A stretch of 46,979 nt of DNA from Bacillus pseudomycoides (GTDB lineage Bacteria; Bacillota; Bacilli; Bacillales; Bacillaceae_G), in assembly GCF_002551005.1 (NCBI RefSeq), contig NZ_NVOY01000026.1:1-46979 (forward strand), read 5' to 3'. Below the pieces are notes generated by a model. The model was not told the DNA's origin and made no database searches. It saw only the letters and a list, made by a program, of their open reading frames with translations. The position numbers and the translations under genes are program-made. Below, piece after piece: positions 33,674-43,210 of the stretch (the stretch's first letter is position 1; each line of letters begins with the position of its first letter).

Positions 33674-34102
33674 TTGAGCAGAATCTTAGAATCATACGGA
33701 TTTCTTACAGGAAAAGTAGAACAATTACTAGAACTGGATTTTATTGAAAAATTAAAACCTTACAACATTAATGCAAGACAATATGGTGTTTTAATTAAAA
33801 TCAATGAAAAACCGAACCTTTCTCAAAAAGAAATTGCTGCCGAATTAAAAATCGATCGAACAACAATGGTAGATTTCATTGACCATTTAGAATCACTTCA
33901 ATATTTAATTCGAATAAAGAACCAAAATGACCGCAGATCCTATTGCATCCAAATTACAGACAAAGGTCAGGACGTATTAGAAAATTGTTGGGGATTGTTA
34001 ACACAATCGGAGATGAAGATTTTATCTCCTTTAACGAAAGAAGAACAACACTTTCTAAAAACTTGTTTGTTAAAAATCTTAAAAAACGCGGAGGAATGCT
34101 AA
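33674..34102 (+). CDS. MarR family transcriptional regulator
   Basis: A 142-residue winged-helix regulator. The helix-turn-helix is at LSQKEIAAELKIDRTTMVDFI (about 54-74) and the wing carries the conserved Asp-Arg of NQNDRRSYCIQITDKGQ. TTG start behind AAGGGGAGG. A palindrome over its own promoter suggests autorepression. The following rhodanese gene begins 1 bp after its stop and the EVE gene overlaps next, so the three were one operon. One Cys near the wing (YCIQ) might sense redox or sulfur species; this is only suggested by the rhodanese neighbour. Confidence 0.88.
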   Translation: MSRILESYGFLTGKVEQLLELDFIEKLKPYNINARQYGVLIKINEKPNLSQKEIAAELKIDRTTMVDFIDHLESLQYLIRIKNQNDRRSYCIQITDKGQDVLENCWGLLTQSEMKILSPLTKEEQHFLKTCLLKILKNAEEC

Positions 34103-34103
34103 T

Positions 34104-34496
34104 ATGAGTGAAATGAAATATTTTAAAGGTCGTATTGCTTCTACATTTAGTCCAATGGATTTTTTACAAGCCAAAAAATTAAATTCTGATGGTTACATAT
34201 TAGTCGATGTGCGTAATGGAACACCTGAGTAAAAAAAAGAGATGATAACAGGAGCCCTTCAAATTCCGCAATCCGAATTAGAAAATCGGTTATCAGAGTT
34301 ACCAAAAGACAAAACAATCATTTTATATTGCTGGGACGTCTGGTGTAATACAGCTGCGAAATCAGCTTTATTCCTTATAGAAAATGGATATAATGTGAAA
34401 GAACTTGCTGGAGGTATTGCCTCATGGAAAACAATGAATTTCCCAACCTCATCTTTATTTGTTGAAGAAACTAGTGATTCATCGTGCGGGTGTTAA
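34104..34496 (+). pseudogene. Rhodanese-domain protein with internal stop
   Basis: ATG 34104 follows GGAGG and opens a rhodanese-like frame (YILVDVRNGTPE) that stops at TAA 34230-34232 after 42 codons. The same frame continues without further damage (TGALQIPQSELENRL, then YCWDVWCNTAAKSALFLI with the presumed active-site Cys, LAGGIASWK) to TAA 34494. One base change (for example GAA to TAA) would explain it. Reinitiation at ATG 34239 could make the C-terminal 85 residues, which hold the Cys loop but not the full fold. It ends in a CGC tail (SSCGC). Confidence 0.88.
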
Positions 34497-34497
34497 T

Positions 34498-34962
34498 ATG
34501 CTAATGAATGAGATCAACTATTGGATTGGTGTCGCTTCAAGGGATCATGTTTTAAAAGGTGTAGAAGGCGGGTTCGCCCAACTTTGTCACGGTAAATCCT
34601 CCCCCTTAAAAAGAATGAAATCTGGTGATTGGATCATTTACTATTCTTCTAAACATCAATTTAATGAAAAAACACCATGTCAAATGTTCACAGCCATTAG
34701 CAAAGTAATTGATGACCATATTTACGAGTTTGATATGGGGAACGGATTTATTCCTTTTCGCAGAAATATCAAATTTTATCCATGTAAAGAAATAGACATT
34801 CATCCTCTTATTGATCAACTATCTTTTATTCAAGATAAGAAAAAGTGGGGATATCCATTTAGATATGGACATCTCAAAATAAGCAAAGAAGATTTTACGT
34901 TAATAGCACGAGAAATGGATATTGAAACTATTGAACCCCCTACCCTACCTGATAAGAATTAA
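34498..34962 (+). CDS. EVE domain-containing protein
   Basis: About 154 residues forming one EVE domain (PUA-like fold): NYWIGVASRDHVLKGVEGGF at the start, SGDWIIYYSSK in the middle and PFRYGHLKISKEDF at the end match the family. EVE domains are thought to read modified bases in DNA or RNA and often sit in defence loci; here it follows MarR and the broken rhodanese. ATG 34498 immediately follows the rhodanese stop (TAATATG), behind GGGTG; ATG 34504 is an alternative. Confidence 0.85.
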   Translation: MLMNEINYWIGVASRDHVLKGVEGGFAQLCHGKSSPLKRMKSGDWIIYYSSKHQFNEKTPCQMFTAISKVIDDHIYEFDMGNGFIPFRRNIKFYPCKEIDIHPLIDQLSFIQDKKKWGYPFRYGHLKISKEDFTLIAREMDIETIEPPTLPDKN

Positions 34963-34967
34963 AAAAT

Positions 34968-34997
34968 AACAAGCCTTCAACATATCGAAGGCTTGTT
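34968..34997 (+). terminator. Intrinsic terminator after the EVE gene
   Basis: AACAAGCCTTC pairs with GAAGGCTTGTT around an 8-nt loop; followed by CCTTG, so the T-tract is weak. The next 270 bp before kimA contain no recognised riboswitch. Confidence 0.75.
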
Positions 34998-35268
34998 CCT
35001 TGATCAAAGAGATTTTCATTTTCACATATAACAAGCATAAACCACCATATTGCACTCTATTTTACAATTTCAAATCCTTTATATAGTCAATATCTTTAAT
35101 TTCCCTCTTCTCTATATCCATTCTTTTTATGCCGTAAAAAGGCGATTCTGTCACTGTTTTGTCAATTTATTATGAAAGAAGCAAGAATTTGTGATAAAAA
35201 TATCTATTCACCCACTATCAATTGTGATATTCTGTTCTTTGGAAAATTTACATATTGGTGGTGCATCC

Positions 35269-37092
35269 ATGTTTTCAGTATTCAAAAGGTTTTTAATTGG
35301 TAGACCTCTTAAATCAAATGCATTAGGTGAACAAAAATTAAATAAATTAAAGGCATTAGCCATTCTTTCATCTGATGCTCTTTCTTCTGTTGCATATGGA
35401 ACAGAACAAATTTTAATTGTTCTTGCAACAATTGGATCAATCGCTTTTTGGTATTCTATTCCAATCGCAATTGGCGTTCTCGTTTTGTTAACAGCACTTA
35501 TTTTATCGTACAGACAAATTATTTATTCCTATCCACACGGAGGAGGAGCTTACGTTGTTTCCAAAACAAATTTAGGTATAAATGCTGGGCTTGTTGCCGG
35601 TGGATCCTTGCTGGTAGATTATATTCTTACCGTAGCTGTAAGTGTATCCGCAGGAACAGATGCAATTACATCCGCATTTCCAGCTTTACATCAGTACACC
35701 GTTTTAATCGCTGTAATACTTGTTATTTTCATTACAATTCTGAACCTAAGAGGAGTAACAGAATCTGCTTCTATTCTAGCTTATCCTGTCTATCTCTTTG
35801 TACTAGCACTTATCGTATTAATTTCTGTTGGGGTCTTTAACATTGCCACTGGACAAGCGCCGGCATCTTTACATACCCCAATTGGTACGGTAGCACCAGG
35901 AATTACATTATTCTTTTTATTAAAAGCATTCTCATCTGGGTGTTCTGCACTAACAGGTGTAGAAGCGATTTCAAATGCAATTCCTAACTTTAAGGCGCCA
36001 GCTGCTAAAAATGCAGCCACTACTTTAGTGATGATGGGAGCAATTCTTGCAGTCTTATTTACTGGTATCACCGTTTTGGCTTATTGGTACGGCATTGCTC
36101 CAAAACACGACGAGACTGTTGTCTCTCAAATTGCATCAAATATATTCGGAAGAAATTATGTGTATTACTTTATCCAAGGAACAACTGCACTTATTTTAGT
36201 ATTAGCTGCGAATACGGGATTCTCGGCATTCCCATTATTAGCTTTCAACCTGGCATCAGATAAATATATGCCTCGCATGTTTTTAATGCGCGGTGATCGA
36301 CTAGGATATTCAAATGGAATTATGACCCTAGGTATTGCTTCCATTATTTTAATTATTGCGTTTCAAGGAAAAACAGAACAATTAATCCCGCTGTACGCAG
36401 TTGGTGTATTTCTTCCTTTCACCTTGTCACAAACGGGAATGATTATAAAATGGTTGCGTGAAAAACCAGCAGGCTGGTTACCTAAATTACTAACAAATTT
36501 AGTAGGCGCACTTATTTCATTATCTGTATTACTTATTTTCTTTATCACAAAGTTTTCACAAGTATGGTCTGTTGTTATCTTCCTGCCAATTATTGTGTAT
36601 ATCTTTCATTGTATCCATAAACATTACGATTCAGTTGGCGAGCAATTACGTATCGATCCAAATGATATTCCTCATAAAATTGAAGGGAATATTGTCATCG
36701 TACCCGTTGCTGGAATTACAAAGGTAGTCGAACAATCCATTAATTATGCTGAGTCTATCGGTGATACTGTCATCGCTGTATACGTAGCCTTTGATAAAGA
36801 AAGTGAATTAAAGATGCAGCAAAAATGGAAAGAATGGAAACCTGATGTTCGTCTTATTACAGTCGTTTCTTCATACAGAAGCTTAATGAGACCTATTACA
36901 AAACTAGTAGCAAAGATCCAAGAGAAAGCACAAGAAAATCATCAATCCGTTACTGTCCTCATTCCGCAGTTTATAACAAAGAAAAGTTGGCATAACATTT
37001 TACACAACCAATCTAGTGTTTTATTAAGGATTTACCTTTTATATAAAAAGAATGTTATCGTTTCAACTGTTCCGTATCGATTTAAAAAATAG
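35269..37092 (+). CDS. kimA: KimA-type high-affinity potassium transporter (APC/KUP superfamily)
   Basis: A 607-residue protein, the exact length of B. subtilis KimA (YdaO), and matching it throughout: KALAILSSDALSSVAYGTEQ, SYPHGGGAYVVSK, ALTGVEAISNAIP, ANTGFSAFPLLAFNLASDKY. About 12 membrane helices are followed by a ~150-residue cytosolic universal-stress-like domain (from about 460), which in KimA controls the dimer and binds c-di-AMP. It imports K+ with protons. ATG 35269 follows TGGTGG; the frame from 35191 is longer but fits the family poorly. Unlike B. subtilis, no c-di-AMP (ydaO) riboswitch is evident upstream. Confidence 0.9.
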   Translation: MFSVFKRFLIGRPLKSNALGEQKLNKLKALAILSSDALSSVAYGTEQILIVLATIGSIAFWYSIPIAIGVLVLLTALILSYRQIIYSYPHGGGAYVVSKTNLGINAGLVAGGSLLVDYILTVAVSVSAGTDAITSAFPALHQYTVLIAVILVIFITILNLRGVTESASILAYPVYLFVLALIVLISVGVFNIATGQAPASLHTPIGTVAPGITLFFLLKAFSSGCSALTGVEAISNAIPNFKAPAAKNAATTLVMMGAILAVLFTGITVLAYWYGIAPKHDETVVSQIASNIFGRNYVYYFIQGTTALILVLAANTGFSAFPLLAFNLASDKYMPRMFLMRGDRLGYSNGIMTLGIASIILIIAFQGKTEQLIPLYAVGVFLPFTLSQTGMIIKWLREKPAGWLPKLLTNLVGALISLSVLLIFFITKFSQVWSVVIFLPIIVYIFHCIHKHYDSVGEQLRIDPNDIPHKIEGNIVIVPVAGITKVVEQSINYAESIGDTVIAVYVAFDKESELKMQQKWKEWKPDVRLITVVSSYRSLMRPITKLVAKIQEKAQENHQSVTVLIPQFITKKSWHNILHNQSSVLLRIYLLYKKNVIVSTVPYRFKK

Positions 37093-37131
37093 AGTTTGAA
37101 AATGTTACAAGCTTCTATTTTTCTATAAAAT

Positions 37132-37169
37132 GAGACCCCTAACTACAAATTAGTTAGGGGTCTCGTTTT
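37132..37169 (+). terminator. Intrinsic terminator after kimA
   Basis: GAGACCCCTAACTA pairs with TAGTTAGGGGTCTC (14 bp, 5-nt loop) followed by GTTTTTG. The 235 bp from here to the MFS stop at 37407 show nothing further. Confidence 0.93.
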
Positions 37170-37406
37170 TGTTTACTTGATTTTTCTACTTCCCTATTCT
37201 TTCTTATATAGCAGAAGTGTTTTAAGTAAAATGAACGGATAAGAGATGTAATTTATTTATTCCTTAGTTTTTGCATTACATTATCTACATCTTTACGAAC
37301 AATCCTTTTAATAAAATACAACTTTGATTAGCGGAAAACTTCACCCTCTACTAAATTATTAAAAGGAAACATCCCCTATACAATTAAATCTGTAACACTT
37401 TCTAGA

Positions 37407-38690
37407 CTAGTTTATTTCATGTTCTTCACCTTTTCTAGACCATAATACAACAGGAATAAGTAATAAGGCTAACGCTCCTCCAGCTAATGATAATGATGCA
37501 TAACTTGAATTAGCTACCACCATACCGGACATCGCTCCACCAGAAGCCCCTGCCAATGCAATACAAACATCTACTTTCCCTTGCGTTTTTGCACGTGTTG
37601 CAGGTTCTGTTGAATCAACAATTTGAGCCGTACCGCTTATTAATCCAAGATTCCACCCTAATCCAAGTAAAGAAAGAGCAACGACCAAGAGTATTAAAGA
37701 ATCGCTTGGTGCAATAGCAGCTATCACCCCAGCACTAAGTAGTATAACTCCGGAAGCAATGCTCATCGCCATTCGACCAACCTTATCAACAAGCATTCCT
37801 GTAACGATTGACGGAAGGTACATTGCCCCTACATGAAACCCAATGACAAGCCCCACTTCACTTAAGCCATGACCATGGTGTTTCATATGTATAGGAGTCA
37901 TCGTCATAATAGCAACCATGACAACTTGCGTAAATATCATAACGATTGCCCCAACTGTAACACCCCTATGATTTGTTGTTGATTTTTTAGTTATCGAATG
38001 CCCTTTACTTGTATGTTTCTGCTTATGTGTTTCTATCACGTTTGCTATAAGTAATGGATCTGGACGAAGCATAACGAAAAGCACGAAACCTGCTAACAAA
38101 AACGCAGCTGCCGATAATATGAACGGACCAGCAAGTTCAGGTATACCTAGAGAAAGAGCAAAACTCCCCATTACTCCTACTAAATTTGGCCCTGCTACTG
38201 CACCAAAGGTCGTCATAACCATTGTCATACTAATAGCTGTTGCCCGTTGCTTCTCATTTGCTAAATCCGTACCGGCATAACGAGCTTGTAAATTTGTGGC
38301 TGTACCTGCACCATAAATGAGCAGGGAAGCTAGTAAGAGAATAATACTATTTGTTAAAGCGGCAATTACCACACCAATAGCCCCAAGCCCACCTACCATA
38401 AATCCTGTCGCGAGTCCTACTCGACGTCCATAACGTTGAGAAAGCTTTCCTACTATGAAAGCTGCTCCTGCCGATCCCATTGTAAATATAGCAGATGGCA
38501 ATCCTGCGAATGCATCTGTCCCAAGCATTTGCTGTGCGAGAAGTGCGCCTACCGTAATTCCAGCAGCTAACCCTGCACCACCAAACATTTGTGAAATACT
38601 TACGATTACTAACGTTCGTTTATATAACTTTTGTTGTTCTTCTACTGTATACATATGATTCATTATTGAATCATCAGCTTTATCTAGCAT
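37407..38690 (-). CDS. MFS transporter
   Basis: A 427-residue, 12-helix major facilitator. The loop 2-3 motif GKLSQRYGRRVGLATG and its second-half counterpart DKVGRMAMSIASG are present, with a His/Lys-rich central loop (HKQKHTSKGHSITKK, about 225-240). It looks like a drug or metabolite exporter of the MFS_1 group; the substrate is unknown. ATG 38690 follows AGGGTGAGGG. No regulator adjoins. Confidence 0.85.
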   Translation of the reverse strand: MLDKADDSIMNHMYTVEEQQKLYKRTLVIVSISQMFGGAGLAAGITVGALLAQQMLGTDAFAGLPSAIFTMGSAGAAFIVGKLSQRYGRRVGLATGFMVGGLGAIGVVIAALTNSIILLLASLLIYGAGTATNLQARYAGTDLANEKQRATAISMTMVMTTFGAVAGPNLVGVMGSFALSLGIPELAGPFILSAAAFLLAGFVLFVMLRPDPLLIANVIETHKQKHTSKGHSITKKSTTNHRGVTVGAIVMIFTQVVMVAIMTMTPIHMKHHGHGLSEVGLVIGFHVGAMYLPSIVTGMLVDKVGRMAMSIASGVILLSAGVIAAIAPSDSLILLVVALSLLGLGWNLGLISGTAQIVDSTEPATRAKTQGKVDVCIALAGASGGAMSGMVVANSSYASLSLAGGALALLLIPVVLWSRKGEEHEIN

Positions 38691-39146
38691 TCCCTCACCC
38701 TCTTTATGAAAAATTCTCCCTTTTTTAAATGTACTATGATTAACGTTTCATATTCAATAACATTTCCATTCGTTCTTTTTGTTCTAAAAGAGAAAAATTA
38801 ATATTTTTTATTCATAAAACTAAGATTCCCTTATTTATTCGCAAACTCTACACATCACACTATTAATATGATTACGGATAAGCCATCTTGTTATTAAATA
38901 ATTCATCTTCTCCCCTCACCTTTTGAATAAAACATTGAAACCTTTATATTAACAATTAATTTGTTTGGAGAAAGATTGATAGTTTTTTCATTATAAGTTC
39001 TTAGGTGCAACTCGTTTAGGATCTACTCCAATTTTCATTACTACTGAATAAATCGCATATAATCTATATCAATATGCAATGAACTATACAAGATTTATCT
39101 TTATACCCCCAAACAAAGGAAAATTCTCACGCAAAAAGGAGATAAT
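38691..39146. other. 456-bp intergenic stretch without recognised genes
   Basis: AT-rich spacer. A short minus-strand frame near 39000-39050 (MKIGVDPKRVAPKNL before a stop) lacks a ribosome binding site and may be a gene tail; I cannot name it. AAAAAGGAG of the next gene lies at its end. Confidence 0.5.
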
Positions 39147-39398
39147 ATGAAATTATTAAATGGAAAAAAGTCATTATACTTTCTTAGTCTAATTGCAACT
39201 GTGGTATTTGCTTTTATTCCTGGAATTGGGATTCGAGGTGAAGGACATTTTCTTCATTTTGGTTTTCCAGCTCAGTGGCTAGGATATTTTGGAAATATCC
39301 AGTTCAGTTTTCAAATATTAGGTTTTTTATTCAATTTTTATTTCTTCTATTTTGCTTTTGTTATATTAAATAAAATACTATTTAAAGTTCAAAAATAG
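39147..39398 (+). CDS. Small membrane protein of unknown function
   Basis: An 83-residue hydrophobic protein with a membrane helix at about 9-28 and another at about 53-76, separated by a Gly/His/Phe-rich loop (GIRGEGHFLHFGFP). ATG follows AAAAAGGAGATA, so translation is likely. No family is recognised. It stands alone near a 33-codon ORF on the same strand. Confidence 0.6.
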   Translation: MKLLNGKKSLYFLSLIATVVFAFIPGIGIRGEGHFLHFGFPAQWLGYFGNIQFSFQILGFLFNFYFFYFAFVILNKILFKVQK

Positions 39399-39505
39399 CA
39401 TTAAAATGAATCACTTTTATTTCCATTTATCATTTGATTAGTATTTTCTTTTTAGAAGATAAATTAGAACTCTATTGTTGTACAATAAAAATGAGGTGAT
39501 ACATT

Positions 39506-39607
39506 ATGAAAAAAATGTTACAAGATGTGCTAAAAAAGTACGGTGTTATGCACCTAAAGAAAAGTATTTTAAATTCACTTGAAACGACCATTTGCAGTGA
39601 AGCTTAA
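39506..39607 (+). CDS. Possible 33-residue small protein
   Basis: ATG 39506 follows GAGGTGATACATT, a near-ideal ribosome binding site, and opens a 33-codon basic helical peptide (MKKMLQDVLKKYGVMHLKKS...) ending SEA. Just upstream is the inverted repeat TATTGT-TGT-ACAATA (about 39473-39487), which could be an operator. No homologue is recognised; it may be a genuine small protein or the start of a truncated gene. Confidence 0.4.
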   Translation: MKKMLQDVLKKYGVMHLKKSILNSLETTICSEA

Positions 39608-39696
39608 AACTTTATTCATGAACTAACTTGAGAGCCTCTACCCTATATACCACGCTATACCAATCCTTAATAATCAGAATTAAGCTAAACAGCAAT

Positions 39697-40542
39697 TCAT
39701 TTTATCATCTCAACAAATTTCTGAAGAGCTCCTGAAAAAAGTACATCTTTTCTCATGATAAAATAAGTTGGTACTTTAGAATATTTCTCGGGGAGAGTAG
39801 TCAAAGTTAAAGACTGCTTATGGTCTTCCAAAATTGATTTGACCATGACTGCAATACCCATACCAGCCTTTACACAACCGATGATCGCTTCAATCGTAGC
39901 GAATTCTAATACACGCTTTGGATAAATGCCCTCTTCTTTCAACCACTTCCCTATAATATTCCGATAGTGGCAACCGTTTCCAAAAGCTAACATAGTGACT
40001 TTATCAAGTTCTTGTAAAGTATGTAAAGGTTGATGACTAATAATCGTTAGTTCTTCCTCACAGAACAAAATGGAAGTTAAATCTGGATGATGAACATCTT
40101 CAACAATGAATGCTCCTTCTAGTTTGCGTTCGAGAACAAGTTGGATTAGCTCAGTGCTTGTGTGCGTTTCTAAGACTAATTCGACCTCAGGGTAATTTTC
40201 ATAATAACTTTTCAGAAGTGTAGGTAAACGAACTGCAGCTGTAGAGTTGGTAGATCCAATCTTCAGCGTGCCAAGAGGAGTAGAATGATTACTTTGTACC
40301 AATCTGATTGATTGCTCAGTTAAGTCTAGTATTTTCCTAGCATATGTTAACAAAATCTCGCCATTAGAATTTAAAGTAACTCCCTTTCCATTGCGGTAAA
40401 ATAGCGGAACTCCTAACTCATCCTCTAGCTGTTTAATTTTCATCGTTACATTTGATTGAACATAGTTTAGTGATTTTGCAGCTTTCGATATACTTCCTTC
40501 TTCAGCTACTTTTATAAATACAGTCAAATCTTTAATATCCAC
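39697..40542 (-). CDS. LysR family transcriptional regulator
   Basis: About 281 residues. N-terminal winged helix-turn-helix (GSISKAAKSLNYVQSNVTMKIKQLEDELG) followed by a periplasmic-binding-like co-inducer domain (from about 90). GTG 40542 (DIKDLTVF after it) is behind GAGGTGA; the frame to 40566 is not needed. It is divergent from an MFS gene with a palindrome between, so it probably controls that exporter and itself. Confidence 0.9.
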   Translation of the reverse strand: MDIKDLTVFIKVAEEGSISKAAKSLNYVQSNVTMKIKQLEDELGVPLFYRNGKGVTLNSNGEILLTYARKILDLTEQSIRLVQSNHSTPLGTLKIGSTNSTAAVRLPTLLKSYYENYPEVELVLETHTSTELIQLVLERKLEGAFIVEDVHHPDLTSILFCEEELTIISHQPLHTLQELDKVTMLAFGNGCHYRNIIGKWLKEEGIYPKRVLEFATIEAIIGCVKAGMGIAVMVKSILEDHKQSLTLTTLPEKYSKVPTYFIMRKDVLFSGALQKFVEMIK

Positions 40543-40558
40543 ATAACTCACCTCTCGT

Positions 40559-40579
40559 GATATCATTTTTTTTGATATC
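40559..40579. promoter_or_regulatory. Candidate LysR operator
   Basis: GATATCA (40559-40565) and TGATATC (40573-40579) form an inverted repeat around seven T. It contains an ATC-N9-GAT type LysR box and lies between the divergent lysR and MFS genes, 74 bp before the MFS start. Confidence 0.6.
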
Positions 40580-40652
40580 TTTTATCTTTATTGTTCATTT
40601 TACATGATAACTCTATATCCATACAATAAGAGCAAGAGGAGGTTATGTTAAA

Positions 40653-41906
40653 ATGCAGACTAAAAATAATTTCACTAGCTCTTACAAATGGGTTATTTTA
40701 TTGATCGCAACTATTTCACAAACATTTGCAACGTTTGTTACGTACGGAATTGGTCCTTTAGCTTCTTTATGGCAGCAAGTGCATCACCTATCTCAGTTTC
40801 AAGCAGGGTTACTTGTATCAGCTGTAAATATTGGACCTATCTTCTCGATGCTATTTTTTGGAAACTTAATGGATCGATATGGAGAAAGATGGATTGTAGG
40901 TGCAGGTTCTATCTTACTTGGAGCAAGTATGTTGTTTGCCTATCCAGTCACCAATTACACATATCTAATTGTTATTTTATTATTTGTAGGAGTATGGTAC
41001 GGAACGGCACAACCTGGGGGCAGTAAAGCGATTGTAAAGTGGTTTCCTCCTCAGCGCAGAGGACTTGCCATGGGCATTCGCCAAACTGGAATTCCGATTG
41101 GAGGCGCTTTAGCTTCTAGTACGCTTCCTTTCTTTTTTTATGAATATGGTCTGCCTTCCGTAATCCTTGCGCAAGCGATTTCATCTATTAGTGGCGGCTT
41201 ATTGTTCATCCTATTTTATCGAGATGAGCATTCCCCCGTTCAAAAAACGGAAACAGTGCCATTCCTTACAAAGTTAAAGAAAGTACAAAGGAACTATTCT
41301 CTCTACCCTATCTTTTTAATTGGAATAACAATGATGTCCTTACAAATGGTACTTGTTGCCCATTTCATGAGTTATCTTACAAATGAAATTTATATAAATC
41401 TCCATCATGCTGGAACATTATTAAGCGTAGTATTGCTAGGTGGAATGATTGGGAGGATCCTTTTAGCATGGGCTAGTGATACTGTATGTAAAGGAAATCG
41501 TGTCGTTCCATTACAGATGACTATTTGTATCACTGTCTTATTACTCATATGTACGAGCTATATCATATCTTATATGACTTTTTGGTTACTTGTAATCTTA
41601 TGTTTCTTTCTTGGTTTCTTTGCGATTGGATGGTTTAGTTTATTTATCATTCTTGTATCAGAAAAATCAGATCCGCAATTTATTGGTTTAACTGTGAGTT
41701 TTGCTTTAACATTAAATCAATTTGCTATTGTGCTTGCGCCCGCGTTGTTTGGTATTCTTGTTGATTATCTACATAGTTATACTATTCCGTTTATCATCTT
41801 AGCTCTTCTCATTGCTTTGAGTGGAATCTGGTTAACTATTACCGAATATCGTAACAAACAATTGCGTATTCGATTCACGGACGGACTTTTAGATAATGAT
41901 TGCTAA
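40653..41906 (+). CDS. MFS transporter, CynX/NimT-like
   Basis: A 417-residue, 12-helix major facilitator. The first half has GNLMDRYGERWIVGAG between helices 2 and 3 and GTAQPGGSKAIVKWFPPQRRGLAMGIRQTGIP, a pattern of the cyanate/nitroimidazole-type MFS group. The ATG lies 10 bp after AGGAGG. It is divergent from the LysR gene and likely activated by it in response to its substrate, which is unknown. Confidence 0.87.
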   Translation: MQTKNNFTSSYKWVILLIATISQTFATFVTYGIGPLASLWQQVHHLSQFQAGLLVSAVNIGPIFSMLFFGNLMDRYGERWIVGAGSILLGASMLFAYPVTNYTYLIVILLFVGVWYGTAQPGGSKAIVKWFPPQRRGLAMGIRQTGIPIGGALASSTLPFFFYEYGLPSVILAQAISSISGGLLFILFYRDEHSPVQKTETVPFLTKLKKVQRNYSLYPIFLIGITMMSLQMVLVAHFMSYLTNEIYINLHHAGTLLSVVLLGGMIGRILLAWASDTVCKGNRVVPLQMTICITVLLLICTSYIISYMTFWLLVILCFFLGFFAIGWFSLFIILVSEKSDPQFIGLTVSFALTLNQFAIVLAPALFGILVDYLHSYTIPFIILALLIALSGIWLTITEYRNKQLRIRFTDGLLDNDC

Positions 41907-42119
41907 TGCAGCAATGTAGTGTACTTCAAATTTCTTTATCACTTTGTTTAAATAAAAAACATTCATCCGTTTTCAGTGCGAAATGAGCTATAACATAAAG
42001 CTATAGAATGTCAACTCGTAAAGGAATTGCAACCGTTTTTGTCGAAAAATAAGTAGATGTCTCTATGTAAATAAACTCATATACATACGGAAAAAGAAAG
42101 ATAGAACAGGAGAAGAAAA

Positions 42120-43049
42120 ATGAAACAAATATTAGAAGTTTCAAAGTTTTGGATTCAAGAATCTGGTTTTTCGATCACCTCGATTAATCCAAAAGTAACT
42201 CTAATAACTACAGCAAAACAAAAATATATTTTAAAGAAAAAAGAAAATCTCGATCAAATTATTACTGAGATTAAGCTGCTGACTACTCTTTCAAAATATA
42301 ACATAAAGGTTCAGCTGCCACTCCAAACTCTCGAAGGCGATGATTTCGTTTCATATGAAAATACATATTACTGTATGTACGAATACTTAAGCGGTAGTTG
42401 TCTAGAAGTTAAAGATATAAATCGCCTCAAAGTATTCGCCTGTGATATAGGAAAAGAAATCGCTAAACTACACCAAGCCTTAAGTCCATTACATACTGAA
42501 ATACAATTGATAGAACGCAATTTATTTACAACTGTTTATAATTGGGCTAAACCTACGATTGAAGAAAGCCCAATCGTTAACCCAAAAGTTATTCAACGTA
42601 TGAAACAATTAAAACCAGACATGGAAAAGATACTACCCTCTTTACCAAAACAAATTATTCATCGAGATACTCACCTATCCAATTTAGTTTTTGACGGGAA
42701 CTCCTTTGTAGGATTTTTAGACTTTGAAATTGCTGAAATAAACATAAGAATTTTTGATGTTTGTTATTGTCTAACAAGTATATTGAGCGAACTGTTCACC
42801 AATGAAAAATTAAAAAATCAGTGGTTTAGCTTAATTAAGCCCATCATCGAAGGTTACAATACTCAAACTCCTCTTGCACAAGAAGAAAGAAGTGCATTAT
42901 GACATGTCATGTTAGGAATACAAGTAATCTTTATGTCTTATTTCATAAATTCACCAGACATACTAAAAATAAATCAAGATATGTTCCTTTGGATTTATGA
43001 AAACAAGAAGAGCATTGAAGAATGTGTACGAGCGGTGGCAATCAATTAA
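42120..43049 (+). pseudogene. Aminoglycoside-phosphotransferase-like kinase with nonsense codon
   Basis: The APH/ChoK-like frame starts at ATG 42120 behind AGGAGAAG. The catalytic loop IIHRDTHLSNLVFDG and the metal-binding Asp of FLDFEIAE are intact. TGA at 42900-42902 (probably TGG, Trp) stops it after 260 codons. The same frame then reads HVMLGIQVIFMSYF to TAA 43047-43049, making a normal ~309-residue protein. The active site precedes the stop, so a truncated enzyme could be made, but the last helices are lost. The natural substrate (homoserine, choline or sugar rather than antibiotic) is not deducible. Confidence 0.85.
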
Positions 43050-43104
43050 TTGATTTTCAACACCATAGATCATTTGCAATTAACAACAAGACCTTTCAAA
43101 ACTA

Positions 43105-43157
43105 AACTGTATCTCAAATCATAGAATTTTTTAATATTTGCGATTTGAGGTACAGTT
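43105..43157 (-). terminator. Long hairpin, probable terminator of the YjbR-like gene
   Basis: AACTGTATCTCAAATC (43105-43120) and GATTTGAGGTACAGTT (43142-43157) pair over 16 bp with one wobble and a 21-nt loop. On the minus strand it is followed by TAGTTTTG. Confidence 0.6.
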
Positions 43158-43210
43158 CATATTAGGTCCCTTTTTGGTTCCTTAATCTCATCCATTCATT
43201 GTTTCAAGCT

